Shown: in pieces, positions 1 to 10,700 of the stretch
How positions within the stretch are numbered: the stretch's first letter is position 1
Layout: every line of letters begins with the position of its first letter
Assembly: GCF_000003605.2 (NCBI RefSeq)
Contig: NW_003137821.1
Span: 1,154,315-1,182,290 of the forward strand
From: Saccoglossus kowalevskii
Taxonomy: Eukaryota; Hemichordata; Enteropneusta; Harrimaniidae
Length of the DNA stretch: 27,976 bases
Direction of reading: 5' to 3'
Translations under genes and position numbers: made by a program
The notes under the pieces: generated by a model
Database searches by the model: none
Seen by the model: only the letters and a program-made list of their open reading frames with translations
Told to the model about the DNA's origin: nothing

Positions 1-1290
1 GGGCTGGCCATAGTCCGTCGGCGAGCACGCACTAAATTTGCGCAGGCGACAATGCTCGACCGCATCCAGGTAGCCTGACATGATTGGTGTTGGGTCGGCG
101 ATAGTTATTGCGCCCTCGCCGACGTATTCACTCGGACACAAATTACGACACAATTCTGTACCAACGACATCATTGGCCGACATTGTTTTTCAGGGTTTTA
201 AGGGCTGGCCATAGTCTGTCGGCGAGGACACACTAAATTTGCACAGACGACAATGCTCGACCCCATCCAGGTAGCCTGACACGGTCGGTGTTGGGTCTGG
301 CAATAGTTATTGCGCCCTCGCCGATGTATTCACTCGGACACAAATTACGACACAATTCTTTACCAACGACATCATTGGCCGACGTTGTTTTTCAGGGTTT
401 TAAGGGCTGGCCATAGTCCGTCGGCGAGGACGCACTAAATTTGTGCAGACGACAATGCTCGACCGCATCCAGGTAGCCTGACACGATCGGTGTTGGGTCT
501 GGCGATAGTTATTGCGTCCTCGCCGATGTATTCACTCGGACACAAATTACGACACAATTCTGTACCAACGACATCATTGGTCGACATTGTTTTTCAGGGT
601 TTTAAGGGCTGGCCATAGTCCGTCGGCGTGGACGCACTAAATTTGCGCAGACGACAATGCTCGACCGCATCCAGGTCAGTGTTGGGTCGGCGATAGTTAT
701 CCTCGGGGGCGGAGCTACGTCACAGACGTTCTACGTTGCTAAGACGCGCATTACTGTACCACGTATTTCTATGGGCTTTGTGCGCGCTGCTGTGGAATGC
801 CGGTGGAGCCCGTGAAAATTCAAGAAAACAACACAAACTCAACTTTGAAGTAATCCTGAACAACCAAATTCATATATGTTACACACGTAGGGCTAATCTT
901 GTTACACTGTTCAGGGGACTCTCATCGCAAAGTACCGTTTTCTGCGAGTTTTTGGTCTTTGTTTTCACTGCAAGGGTTGCCAGGCGATAGAAAATGCCCG
1001 GATGTCCGCCCCCGAGAATTGCGCCCTCGCCGACATATTTACTCGGACACAAATTACGACACAATTCTGTACCAACGACATCATTGGCCGACATAGTTTT
1101 TCAGGGTTTTAAGGGCTGGCCATAGTCCGTCTGCGAGGACTCACTAAATTCGCGCAGACGACAATGCTCGACCGCATCCAGGTAGCCTGACACGGTCGGT
1201 GTTGGGTCGGCGATAGTTATTGCGCCCTCGCCGACGTATTCACTGACACAAATTACGACACAATTCTGTACTAACGACATCGTCGGCCGA
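1..1290. repeat. Tandem satellite array, ~202-bp unit, five copies
   Basis: Units begin with GGGCTGGCCATAG at 1, 202, 404, 606 and 1113, so the period is 201-202 bp. The fourth unit is stretched to 507 bp by an insertion at 701-1017, and the fifth fades out near 1290. Copies differ by only a few percent. Each unit has its own dyad: CGTCGGCGAG near unit position 16 and its complement CTCGCCGACG near position 115, which could form a long stem. No coding potential is convincing. The array is cut by the window's left edge, so its true size is unknown. Confidence 0.95.
701..1017. mobile_element. Short inverted-repeat element nested in the satellite
   Basis: The fourth satellite unit is interrupted exactly at its GATAGTTAT|TGCGCC position. 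The insert starts CCTCGGGGGCGGA (701-713) and ends with the near-perfect complement TCCGCCCCCGAG (1005-1016), so it has ~12-13-bp terminal inverted repeats. The target duplication is short or unclear (AT or ATT). The interior is unrelated to the satellite, relatively CpG-rich, and has no ATG-initiated ORF of note. The likely class is a non-autonomous DNA transposon (MITE); the superfamily is not assignable. Confidence 0.75.
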
Positions 1291-1327
1291 CGTTTTTTTT
1301 TCTTTTAGGATTTGGTAATGAATATTT

Positions 1328-1799
1328 ATCTTAGTAGACATAGCAAGTCTGCCAATAACGACTACAACACTTGGCATGAGTTCAAACTGGGATGCTGAAT
1401 TGTTTGAGTTACAGACAACATAGATTTGTTGTTTTGTTTAAATTAAATTTGAGTTGCTAAATTTGAACGTTAAACAAAACAGTAAATCAATGTTGCCGGC
1501 CCGTAACTCGGAGTTCGCTTAACTGTTACTTAAACTTTGAGTTACTGAATGTGGACGTTCAACAAAAACAAAAATGCATGTTGCCCATAACTCAAAACTG
1601 TTTAATTGAACATCGAGTTACAATTAGGGCATGGTTTTGCAAATGTAGGCATGGTTTCTAAAATATGGGCGTGGTCATTTTTGTAACTTGATGTTTTCGC
1701 AACTCAGTGTCCGTAATATGAACAATTCAGCATTTCAGCTTGAACTCATGCCAAGTGTTGTACCCTTGATTGGCAGACTTGCTATATGTCTACTAAGAT
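1328..1799. mobile_element. Fold-back element with ~70-80-bp inverted ends
   Basis: The left arm (about 1328-1408) and right arm (about 1717-1799) are inverted copies. Both read from outside in as ATCTTAGTAGACATA..., then AGCAAGTCTGCCAAT, then ACAACACTTGGCATGAGTTC, then ATGCTGAATTGTT, with a few small indels. Inside, an ~88-bp sequence is repeated directly; compare GAGTTGCTAAATTTGAACG at 1451 with GAGTTACTGAATGTGGACG at 1539. There is no ORF. This is a non-autonomous, hairpin-forming DNA element lying ~170 bp upstream of the probable SLC35G1-like promoter. Confidence 0.85.
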
Positions 1800-1968
1800 G
1801 CTAAGCTTCCTCAGGGGCTTAGCTTCATGATACGGACAGACGACCCCTTCCCCCACCCCAGCCCGACCACTGTATGTAGGTGTATTAGTTCACCCTATCA
1901 AGACAGTGCTATACATAGGTGTTACTGCTTCCTATTTGTAGTGTTGACGTTTTGTCGAAAAGCAAGAA

Positions 1969-2047
1969 TTTAAAGGACGGTGGTTGTCGCGCCACGCATG
2001 CGCAAGATACAAAGATGGCGGCTTTGACATTACTAAGCTTAAGTTAG
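1969..2047 (+). promoter_or_regulatory. Probable promoter and non-coding exon 1 of the SLC35G1-like gene
   Basis: A GC-rich island in AT-rich DNA holds CACGCATGCGCA (1994-2005 region; one mismatch to the NRF-1 consensus YGCGCAYGCGCR) and AAGATGGCGGC at 2012-2022, an exact YY1-type site of the kind found just downstream of animal transcription starts. A splice donor AG|GTAATT follows at 2047/2048. It pairs with the acceptor TTATCTCCAG at 2501-2510, just upstream of the coding exon. I infer a 5'UTR exon ending at 2047 and a 463-bp intron. The left part (TTTAAAGGACGGTGGTTGTC) matches the ends of the TTAA elements elsewhere in the window. There is no transcript evidence, so the start site is a guess. 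Confidence 0.5.
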
Positions 2048-2510
2048 GTAATTTCTTTGGTGATTGGAAGGTATCAAAGGACTCGCCATCAGTATGCACA
2101 TCGCGTCTATGTCAAAACTCTTGCTTGTGATTTCTATTACAAAATAAATCAAATTTCCTACTTTATGCCATCAAAGAAAGCTTAGAAAGCACTACAGCCT
2201 GCTGAGGATATTTATAGAGGCATATGCAGCAGAAATGGGGAATATTTAAAATTATTTAAAATATGATATTAGCCTTTTATGCAAGAAGTATTGTGACTAA
2301 TACACATGTGATCTTGATGAACTCCAAGCCATTCTGTAGTGTACTCAAGTATACTTTGTGCTCCATATATGGCACATTGCATATATACGTATCACAAAAC
2401 ATATCAATAACAAGAATCATATTTATTGATAATGTAAATTAACATTATAGTTGTAGGAATACAGTCAAATGTTTATGATAATGAGTTATTTCTTTCTCAT
2501 TTATCTCCAG
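2048..2510 (+). other. Predicted 5'UTR intron of the SLC35G1-like gene
   Basis: Donor GTAATT at 2048 and acceptor TTTCTCATTTATCTCCAG ending at 2510, with a pyrimidine tract before the acceptor. The sequence between is AT-rich with no other feature. The acceptor is strong; the choice of donor is less certain. Confidence 0.5.
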
Positions 2511-2552
2511 GCCATAATATCCATATTACCAAGTGGCCTGATCCCGTAATTA

Positions 2553-3572
2553 ATGGATCTGTACAATGATCGCCACACCCTGATAGATAATCTAGAATTA
2601 CAAGAAATTGGTGTTGATGTGAATAATGATGATAAGCTGCAGAGGTCAAAAAAGAAGCATCACAACTTTTGCAGACATATTGGTTTGTTGTATGGATTCC
2701 TTTCCAGTATATTTTTTGCTGCTGGGTTTGTAGGAGTCAAATTTTTTGAAAATAACATACACTCATTTGAGGTTGCTCTGGCAAGAATGCTAATACAGTT
2801 GATGGGGGTTGCACCACTTTTGGTCTGTAAAAACGTCACCTTTCCAAGAAAACCATTGCAAATTTATTGGTTAGTCTGTCGAGGTGTAACTGGTTCATTC
2901 AGCGTGATATGTGCCTACTTTGCTGTTCAACACATAGGTGTTGGTGATGCTCTTGCAATCTTCTTCAGCAACCCTGTATTCACAGTGTTCTTTGCATGGA
3001 TGTTCCTTAGGGAGAAACTGAGTCCTATTGATTTACTATTGGCAGTATTCACAGTATCGGGGGTGGTGCTTATTGTCCAGCCTTCCTTTATATTTGGTGG
3101 TAACAACACCCATGAAAAACATTCACGCATTAAAGGAGCAGCTGTCGCACTTGTAGGGGCCGTCTTTGCAGCTCTTGTTTACATCTGCCTCAAGAAGCTC
3201 AAGACTGGCATACACTTGTTAATTCCTATCTTCTATTATGCATTATGCGGAATAATTATTTCAAGTGTATCTTTATCAATTTTACAAGCCTTCATTGTCC
3301 CACAATGTAGAAAAGATCGAATTATTTTATTTCTAATTGGTGCATTTGCTGTTGTGGGTCAACTATTTTTCACAAAGGCTGTCCAACTCGAAAAAGCTGC
3401 TTATATTGCAATTATAAGATCATTGGATGTGGTGTTTTCATTTATCTTCGAGTATTTTGCTTTTGGTAGAATTCCTAATTTGAAGGTAGTAGCAGGAACT
3501 ATGTTAATCTTAAGTTCTGCTGTATGTGTGGCTGTTAAAAAAATGTTAGCAAAATCAAACAAATCCCAATAA
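2553..3572 (+). CDS. SLC35G1: SLC35G1-like drug/metabolite (EamA) transporter, complete single coding exon
   Basis: The protein has 339 residues, close to the usual length of SLC35G1 (also called TMEM20). The start ATG is chosen because an in-frame TAA lies two codons upstream (2547-2549) and a splice acceptor lies at 2510. A hydrophilic N-tail (1-42, with basic RSKKKHH at 31-37) is followed by two EamA repeats (about 43-178 and 193-328), giving about 10 membrane segments. Family landmarks visible are RGVTGS (110-115), the segment 139-154 SNPVFTVFFAWMFLRE, GVVLIVQPSFIFG (170-182), GQLFFTKAVQLEKA (269-282) and SLDVVFSFIFE (290-300). The second half aligns with vertebrate SLC35G1 by eye. Human SLC35G1 has been reported as an ER/plasma-membrane partner of STIM1; the transported substrate here cannot be told from sequence. 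A coding region without introns is normal for this family. It converges on the MFSD2-like gene downstream, with 4.2 kb between the stops. AATAAA at 4774-4779 is one possible polyadenylation signal. Confidence 0.9.
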   Translation: MDLYNDRHTLIDNLELQEIGVDVNNDDKLQRSKKKHHNFCRHIGLLYGFLSSIFFAAGFVGVKFFENNIHSFEVALARMLIQLMGVAPLLVCKNVTFPRKPLQIYWLVCRGVTGSFSVICAYFAVQHIGVGDALAIFFSNPVFTVFFAWMFLREKLSPIDLLLAVFTVSGVVLIVQPSFIFGGNNTHEKHSRIKGAAVALVGAVFAALVYICLKKLKTGIHLLIPIFYYALCGIIISSVSLSILQAFIVPQCRKDRIILFLIGAFAVVGQLFFTKAVQLEKAAYIAIIRSLDVVFSFIFEYFAFGRIPNLKVVAGTMLILSSAVCVAVKKMLAKSNKSQ

Positions 3573-3965
3573 TAATCAGGTTTTTAGGGTGGCTGATATG
3601 TTACAAAAAATTCCCAAAAAATTATTCATTTTTAACTATTGAGCATTGTATCTAATTCTTAAATATAAGTATTTGATTTTTCAGTCACGGATGATTGTGT
3701 AGTAATACATTCATCTTACTGCATTACATACATTCTGTTTAATTACTCAATGAATATGTTTACATCAAGTAACTTTATGCTATTTATTCTATATTTATTT
3801 CATAGTTCAGTTCAAAATACAATGTCATTAACAAAAAAAGTAAGATGGGGTATGGTATAATTTGTACATGTGTAAACTAACTCTAAAGAATTTCTATCAC
3901 ACCTCAATCATTAATTTGGCATTCTTTACACCTGAATTATGCTACACATTATTTTGTTTAGTTTG

Positions 3966-4142
3966 GTAAAATAGGTATTAGAAGCCGCATCCCAAATAGA
4001 AGTCGCTCACATTCTTTTTGAACAATTGAGAACCAAAAATTCACCATTTAGTGTAGATGCTCTAATAGAAGCTGCAAAAAATCTGAAGCATGGTTTTGTG
4101 CTATTTTTATATGAAAGTCGGAGCTTCTAATACGGATTTTAC
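3966..4142. mobile_element. 177-bp MITE with ~20-bp inverted ends
   Basis: The left end GTAAAATAGGTATTAGAAGC (3966-3985) and the complement of the right end GTAAAATCCGTATTAGAAGC (4123-4142) match at 18 of 20 positions. The motif TAGAAG recurs inside (for example AATAGAAGTCG and CTAATAGAAGC), hinting at internal sub-repeats. Most of the element reads through as one open frame on the + strand (about 3974-4132), but without an ATG start; see findings. Confidence 0.7.
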
Positions 4143-5445
4143 TTTACTATGTATGAATGCCGTATGTGTATAGTTAGTAATAATGTTGATTAAAACCATA
4201 AACTATAATTGATGCTGTAAGTCAGTTTAATATATATTCATTCATTTTCATTCACCTTACATATCTGTGTAAATGAATAACTGATTCACATGACTGTGTA
4301 AAGCAACTAGACAGGTCACTGAGGTGGATTCACCTACTGTACTGGTAGTCATGCATATATTACAAAATGCACCATAATTTTATTTTTAAACTAAGGTAAT
4401 ATCTAATATACATTCATTGGTAATAGTTTGAGGTGACAGCTTTTTTCATAATTGTATAATATTTGATTCAGTAATTCAAGACGTATTAAGTTCCTAGTTA
4501 TTGGCTTTTTATGTATTCAACAAACACTGTGGTTAAAGATGTTTAGCAAAGGGTTTTATAGTGAAATACTTGATTTCGCTAATTCCTTTGTGTTTAATTT
4601 TCCATTTTTATGGCAGTTTCATTGGTTTACATGTATCTGTATGGTAAACTAACGTAATGCTGACATCTTCAGCAAACGTGAAAGAGAGCATATCTCAGTA
4701 TAACAGTTACAATTTATACAAGATTTTATAAGCCCTCAGCACTATACTTGGCCTTTCCAATTATTGTCTTCATAATAAAGCTATTGCGAAGTGGACTACA
4801 ACTCTTCTTGAAAACTGATTGCCATCATTCATTGACATTCACCCTCAGTCACTAAGTCCTTACAAACTGAATATTTTTCTTTCTACAGGTTGTATACATC
4901 TGAGAAAAAGTAAAAAAAAATCTTCTCAAATAACAACCCAGGCGTGATTTCATTCCTGCCTAGAATTCACCATGTACATAATGTGTGAAAGTCACAAGTA
5001 TAAATCAAAGATAAAGTCACTTTTATCAAAAATGAGTTAACATCAATGTGTGGAAAATTTTCAAATGTGATATGTGACAAAAACACATATTTGAAGTTTT
5101 GTATATAATTTTTTGAAGATGTATCATCTGCCATAATTTATTTGTTTAATATGAACGCGGGCTGAGAAATCCAAATCAAACCATAGTATGATATAACCAA
5201 AATCTAAATTTTAATATTTGGTTTCCATGGCAACCACCTATATTCAAATTTGGGTTGAAATATATTATTTTCAGAGTAAACAGTTGATTGCAAATGTTTA
5301 ATATCTTATAGTTCAATATTTATACATTGCTAAGCTGTAATATTTCACAGACTGAATGAGTGGTTATGTTTTTATAGGTAGTAATGTGGTACAATTGCTA
5401 TGGAAAAGTAATGGATGTTTTTTATGAAATATATTGCCTTGTTGA

Positions 5446-5657
5446 TACTGTAAAGGGGGTAATTACTCACTGGGTTTTAATTTAGCTTATTTAGCTGACT
5501 GGAAAAATGTGCTAAATTAAAACACAGTGAATATGTAAAATTTAGCATAGAACACATTATCTAAATGACGAAACCGTGAATTTAAAACCCACTGAATATG
5601 CCTGAAATGGTAAATCAGTGAAATTTAAACCCAGTGAAAATTAGTCATTTTACAGTA
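5446..5657. mobile_element. ~212-bp MITE with TACTGTAAA inverted ends
   Basis: The left end is TACTGTAAAGGGGGTAATTA followed by CTCACTGGGTTTTAATTT. The complement of the right end is TACTGTAAAATGACTAATTT followed by TCACTGGGTTTAAATTT. Both arms are ~40 bp with mismatches. The core repeats a related AAATTNAAACNCAGTGAA motif several times in both orientations. The flanks share TGTTG, a possible 5-bp target duplication. There is no coding capacity. Confidence 0.75.
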
Positions 5658-6728
5658 TGTTGCTCCTGCCAAACAAACAGACACATTACATGTTGTACAT
5701 AAGCAAGGGAGGTCATCTATACCATATGACAACAGCTCATATTTTCCAGGCAGCTTTAAATCATGTGATAGTTAGCTCATGTGTTAAGCTTTATGCATGT
5801 TTTCACATCAAATATACGTAGCCTGTTGTCCTTCAAAACGATTAGAAATTTATAAATGAAACCCAAACAAATTGGAAATAACCAGATTGGCAATCACTAA
5901 ACTCTTGGTGTTTATGGATAATTAGAAGATGCATAATACTCAATGAGACATTGGCAATAAACCAACAAGAACGATTGATTAGTTTGCAAGTTCAAAGTTC
6001 TTGAATTGCATTATTATAAGCTGCTAAATTAAGGAAACACATCCCATTTTACAGTGGGTAGAACCACTTGAACATTAAGAGTAAGTGTCACGGGTATTCT
6101 ACCATAAACAATGTATATCTACCCTGAAAAGAGACATTGAAGTCATTAAACTGTGAAGTAGAATGTAATAAATCAAGAGAACCATCTACAACTTGTTAGG
6201 CTAAGTGGACTTTGCCCAGAAGTGTTCGGGTTTTACCATCTGACTGGGTCCTTGCAAGGCGCATGCTTTCCCAAAGTATAACAGCTTTGACAGAATTAAC
6301 CAGAAAGCATGTTCATCATGAAATTTAAGCTGCATTTGGCAGCACTTCTCCAGATGAGAAACAAAAGTGTTGGTACTACCTGATAACGTAGTAAATCATT
6401 TGTTTGTTTGTTTCCAAATATGTAATTGGGTACCTCCATATGAGCAATGCCCCTGTGACTGAAAAGCGTAGACTGTAAGCAAGTAACTCCGAGTCAATGA
6501 TGATAGAATTGCATTTGAATAATATTTCAGTAGTCCTGGACGTTATGCTAATGCCAAAGTTATAAAGATACACATAGTAGTATCATATTTTGACTTTCTA
6601 CATTCCATGTGAATATATTGACCGTCAATGGAAATTGTTTTCAAGATGCTGGTTTGTGTGATCTTTACAGGAATCAGGGAACATTGTTGACAGTGCCATA
6701 TATGGTGTTCATGTTGGTAAGATCAGCA

Positions 6729-6729
<1 letters not shown>

Positions 6730-6764
<35 letters not shown>
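6730..6764. repeat. (TA)n microsatellite
   Basis: An uninterrupted TA dinucleotide run of about 35 bp. Confidence 0.98.
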
Positions 6765-6766
<2 letters not shown>

Positions 6767-7759
6767 ATTACGTATGTTATGGAAAGGATTATTGCCCTGG
6801 TAGAAATCTAATCATCCAAAAATGAATCATTTCATTCACCAATTGAACAAGTTACTGGTGAGCGATAAGAAAGCTCTGAGCGTCTGCTTTAACACAATAA
6901 TCTGGCACATTCATTGCTGCACTGACATGTGACAAACGTTTCCCCCATGCCAGCTTGGAACTGCCAAAGTTTGTTTTGAACAGGCCCTTGTAATAATCAC
7001 AAGCTTACAGTCTTGTTTGACTATGAGAAGCTTCTTGTCGTGTTCAAGTAAATATGTTGATAACTTGGGTCATGGAATTAAATGAGTAGGGATTGATATA
7101 AAATATTTTATAAAAGTGTACAATATATCAATTCTTAAAATACCAACCTTTTCACAATCTCATGGTGGCTTACCTTGTTTGCAAAAGCTTGGACGTAAAG
7201 TGCTACCATAAAATGATCTCTTTCCCGTAAGTATGTGATGTATATCTTCTAATAACGTATGGGTGTTTCACGTATAGCATTTCAATTTATAGATTATATA
7301 CATCAAGCTCTCTATCTCGAGGTGTATACTTTTCAACTAGTGTATTGAGATTTGTTTAATATTTTAAAAATAATGTGTTAATACAATTAGAGCTCATATG
7401 ACTTATAATGCAGAAATTCAGCAAAAGACAAAGATTATATACAAATGTCACAAAACAAGAGTTAATATACATGTTTGAATATATACCCTCCCATAACCCA
7501 GATTTAATCTTTCTTATGCCTTGCCTTTAAGCATAAAATATGAATTGACTAGTTATTAATAAAGATGACACGTCTTAATATATAAAAGTGAAATGTGTCT
7601 TCAAATTACCAAAATATCAGTTTTAATAATTATGTTTGAATATTACAAAAATATTCCAAATACAATAACAAATAATACTGGGAAATCATACCTAATAATA
7701 CATTTCATATGGAAAAAAACTCATTTTCGCATCCCACATTTTACTTCTGAGGTTATGTT

Positions 7760-10700
7760 TTACAGATTGGATAAGCCCTCTGCAGATGAACTTGAGTAGT
7801 AACTTTGTCGGAATAGAAAAAATGAGTATCCATTTTCGTTCACGTCACTTTCCCCTCCTGGTATTTTTTCCACTTTAAGCTTCGGGTCTTGGGACTGAGT
7901 CGACCTGTTTTTTTCCCTAAAATATATTAATCAAACCAAGTATTTGTAGTAAATCAAAACGTTTTGATTCAAGAGAATTTGGCAGCAAATATTACTAATA
8001 AACACAGATTAGCATAAATAGGTCTTTACTGGAAATATACAAGGAGAAATAAACGGCAAAATGAAGTAATGCGCAAAAGAACTGAAAAATATATTGACAA
8101 AAGTAAAATAGCTGAAGTGGACTTGAGCAGAAGTCATTGCCAGAATGAAAGACACAAATGAACAAAGCAGGTAACGACAGAGAACACAGAAAAGGATAAG
8201 ACCGAAGAAAGGATGGAGAGATAATATGGAGGCAAAGACAATGGTTTACATAGAGGAACAATCCCATCAATGATTAAAACGGATTGTAGAGATCATCTGC
8301 TATCACTTTTTCAGCATTTTTCTATGCCTTTTGACCATTCACGTCATATTCTGTTTGATTATGCCAGAAACTTTCGGCCTTGGTTGATTTCCGATGGACA
8401 CAATTTACACGAATCGACTACAATGTTCTGGGGGTTTGCAATACTTATTGTCTGCCAGTTGATATTTGGAGATATTTAGTCAAAATAATATGGTTAGTAA
8501 CAGCCTGAACACAATGGTGGATTTGATGACGTAGTCTGACCAGCGAATTGTGTACAATACTTATATTCACATGAACCATCTCACCTTAATTTCTGTAGTT
8601 GTGATCTGGTCTCTTCCCGTGTTTGTTCTGTTATTGGGTATTGCCGTAGACAAAATAGACTTAATACTAGTAACACTGATGATGGTGCTGATACCAGTAC
8701 TCTTAATGTCACACCTACCGCACGTGGTTGTACACATGCACCGGATTTATATCCAGTAAACCTGAAACAAATGAGTGTAGTCATGTTGTTCCCAGTCGTC
8801 CATTTCCATACCTTTTCACAATACGTGAAAAATCATTAGACATGATTAGGCATGAGTGAAATGTGGGGATATGAAGCTAATGCAGATAAGACAAATATGT
8901 GTATGAAGACCCTGTCCAATGACTAAATTCGTGACAAAAGTACAATTAAATGGGTAAAACCTACTCCAAGGCGAGCGTTGACATGCCTAAGGCCATTCCT
9001 ACGGCAAACTTAGTGAAGAACACATAAAAGGAATAAAATATTCCTTCTTTTCGCATCCCTGTCTTTATTGTGAAATCATCTATGACGTCAGGAATCATCG
9101 ACCTAAAATGACAACCAAAAGTTTTAGAAAATTCGGATTACATTTACATTTACATTGTTAGTTTGTTTACCTTGAGTGATACAAAATGACTTACCATGGA
9201 AGAAGGATCATTACACCTCCAAGGCAACCCAATATAATATATACTGGAAATATCAGATACTGTTTTCCAGGTAAGACAGATAATAACGAATACATCGGTA
9301 GTTCACACTAATAATAAAGAATCGTGTTATTGTAGTTCAGTGTTTGACATTGCAGCATTATGGAAGTGAAGCCCAGAGCAACGGAATTGAATTTTACAAG
9401 GTTCTACATACATACCACGAGAGCGATTGCCAACGTTGTTTTCTTCCCGAATTTGCCTGCTACTTTTTGCCATATCGGAATACTACAACACGCGGACACC
9501 TAAATACAAATAAAGAATTGCATTAACATTCGACGTTAATCCATGGGATCACTGTAAGGCCAAGTTATTTAGATCTTTCAAATTTGACTGTTATTTCTAT
9601 AGAAACATTCATTGGCCGATACATTTATGTAAACCGTATATTAATACCTAATGTAAAAAACGACCCAGGTACAATTCTAAAATATGGTATGGCTACGTTT
9701 AAAAAGATGTAAAGCAACGTTACTACAATTCATCTTAAATATGTATCCGCAAATCTTTCAATGTAATGTTTTCTTCCCAACAACAATGTTACTTGCTGAA
9801 ATATTCATTTAGGCCATATAAGTTACGTATCCTGAAACATTTTGCTTCAAGTAGACAAATACCTGTTTTCGGAGGAAGTTGATATTAGTAAAATGGCAAT
9901 TCATTTATATGATTGGCCAGCACTCACCGGCACAATTAAAGGAATGAATTGGAAGTTTTTAACGTGGAGCGAATACCGAAGATATAACGCCATATTTCCT
10001 TGTATTATCTGCATATGAAATAAACATAACACATGTATGTATAAGAACATTAAAAAGAACACAGAATCGAATCAAGAAAGAAGAGATGTCAGATGTTCCT
10101 AAAATAATGTGCACATCCTATTCCCCACGTGAATACCTGTCTCCCATGTATGTCCCATATGCACGATAAAAACACACAACACCCATTGATCATTTAGACA
10201 TTGATGTTCCTCGTCGTAACATACTAGATCTTACTGGTGATATAAAATACGACACGATAATACAGAATAGCAAGAAGGATTACTATAAGTCCTCACCATC
10301 AGCGCTAGCAATGCACACATAAAACACAATAGTAATTTAATAAATGGTCCATGGGAAAGTACAGTTTTCAATCCACTTAAAAAGGAGCCTTCGCTCTTAC
10401 TCCTGTCCAAGGCATCATCTGTAAGATTTCACAATCAAGGAAATAGTATGTAAATGGGTTGCAATGATTTGATTAACGATATATTTCGTGTTACTGATAT
10501 AATTATTTCATCATTTGTTTACTACAAACATGTGTAGCATTATCCTACCGGGCGAGCGGAACATTACAACCTCCAGAGGTACTACAGGCCCCAATGAACC
10601 AACAATGATGCCAATGTATGGGTATGATTTGAATGCAACTATGCATATAGTGACACGGAATAAGTAGTAAACACCGCTTTCCCATTACGCGTATCACTAG

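Larger units (their letters stand above)
3573..7759. other. Intergenic region between converging genes
   Basis: AT-rich DNA holding the presumed 3'UTR of the SLC35G1-like gene, two small inverted-repeat elements (3966-4142 and 5446-5657) and a (TA)n tract at 6730-6764. I see no ORF with recognisable protein features. An ATTAAA on the minus strand (7503-7508) is a weak candidate polyadenylation signal for the MFSD2-like copy B, about 250 bp past its stop. Confidence 0.6.

Noticed and set aside
736-990. 84-codon + strand ORF resembling a signal peptide at its start
   Set aside because: It starts with TTG rather than ATG, lies wholly within the inserted element at 701-1017, and has no family resemblance.
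6609-6803. 64-codon + strand ORF with a Tyr-Ile run
   Set aside because: Dominated by the (TA)n microsatellite.
8550-8759. + strand ORF of 69 codons
   Set aside because: It is the antisense shadow of MFSD2-like exon 13 (8585-8761).
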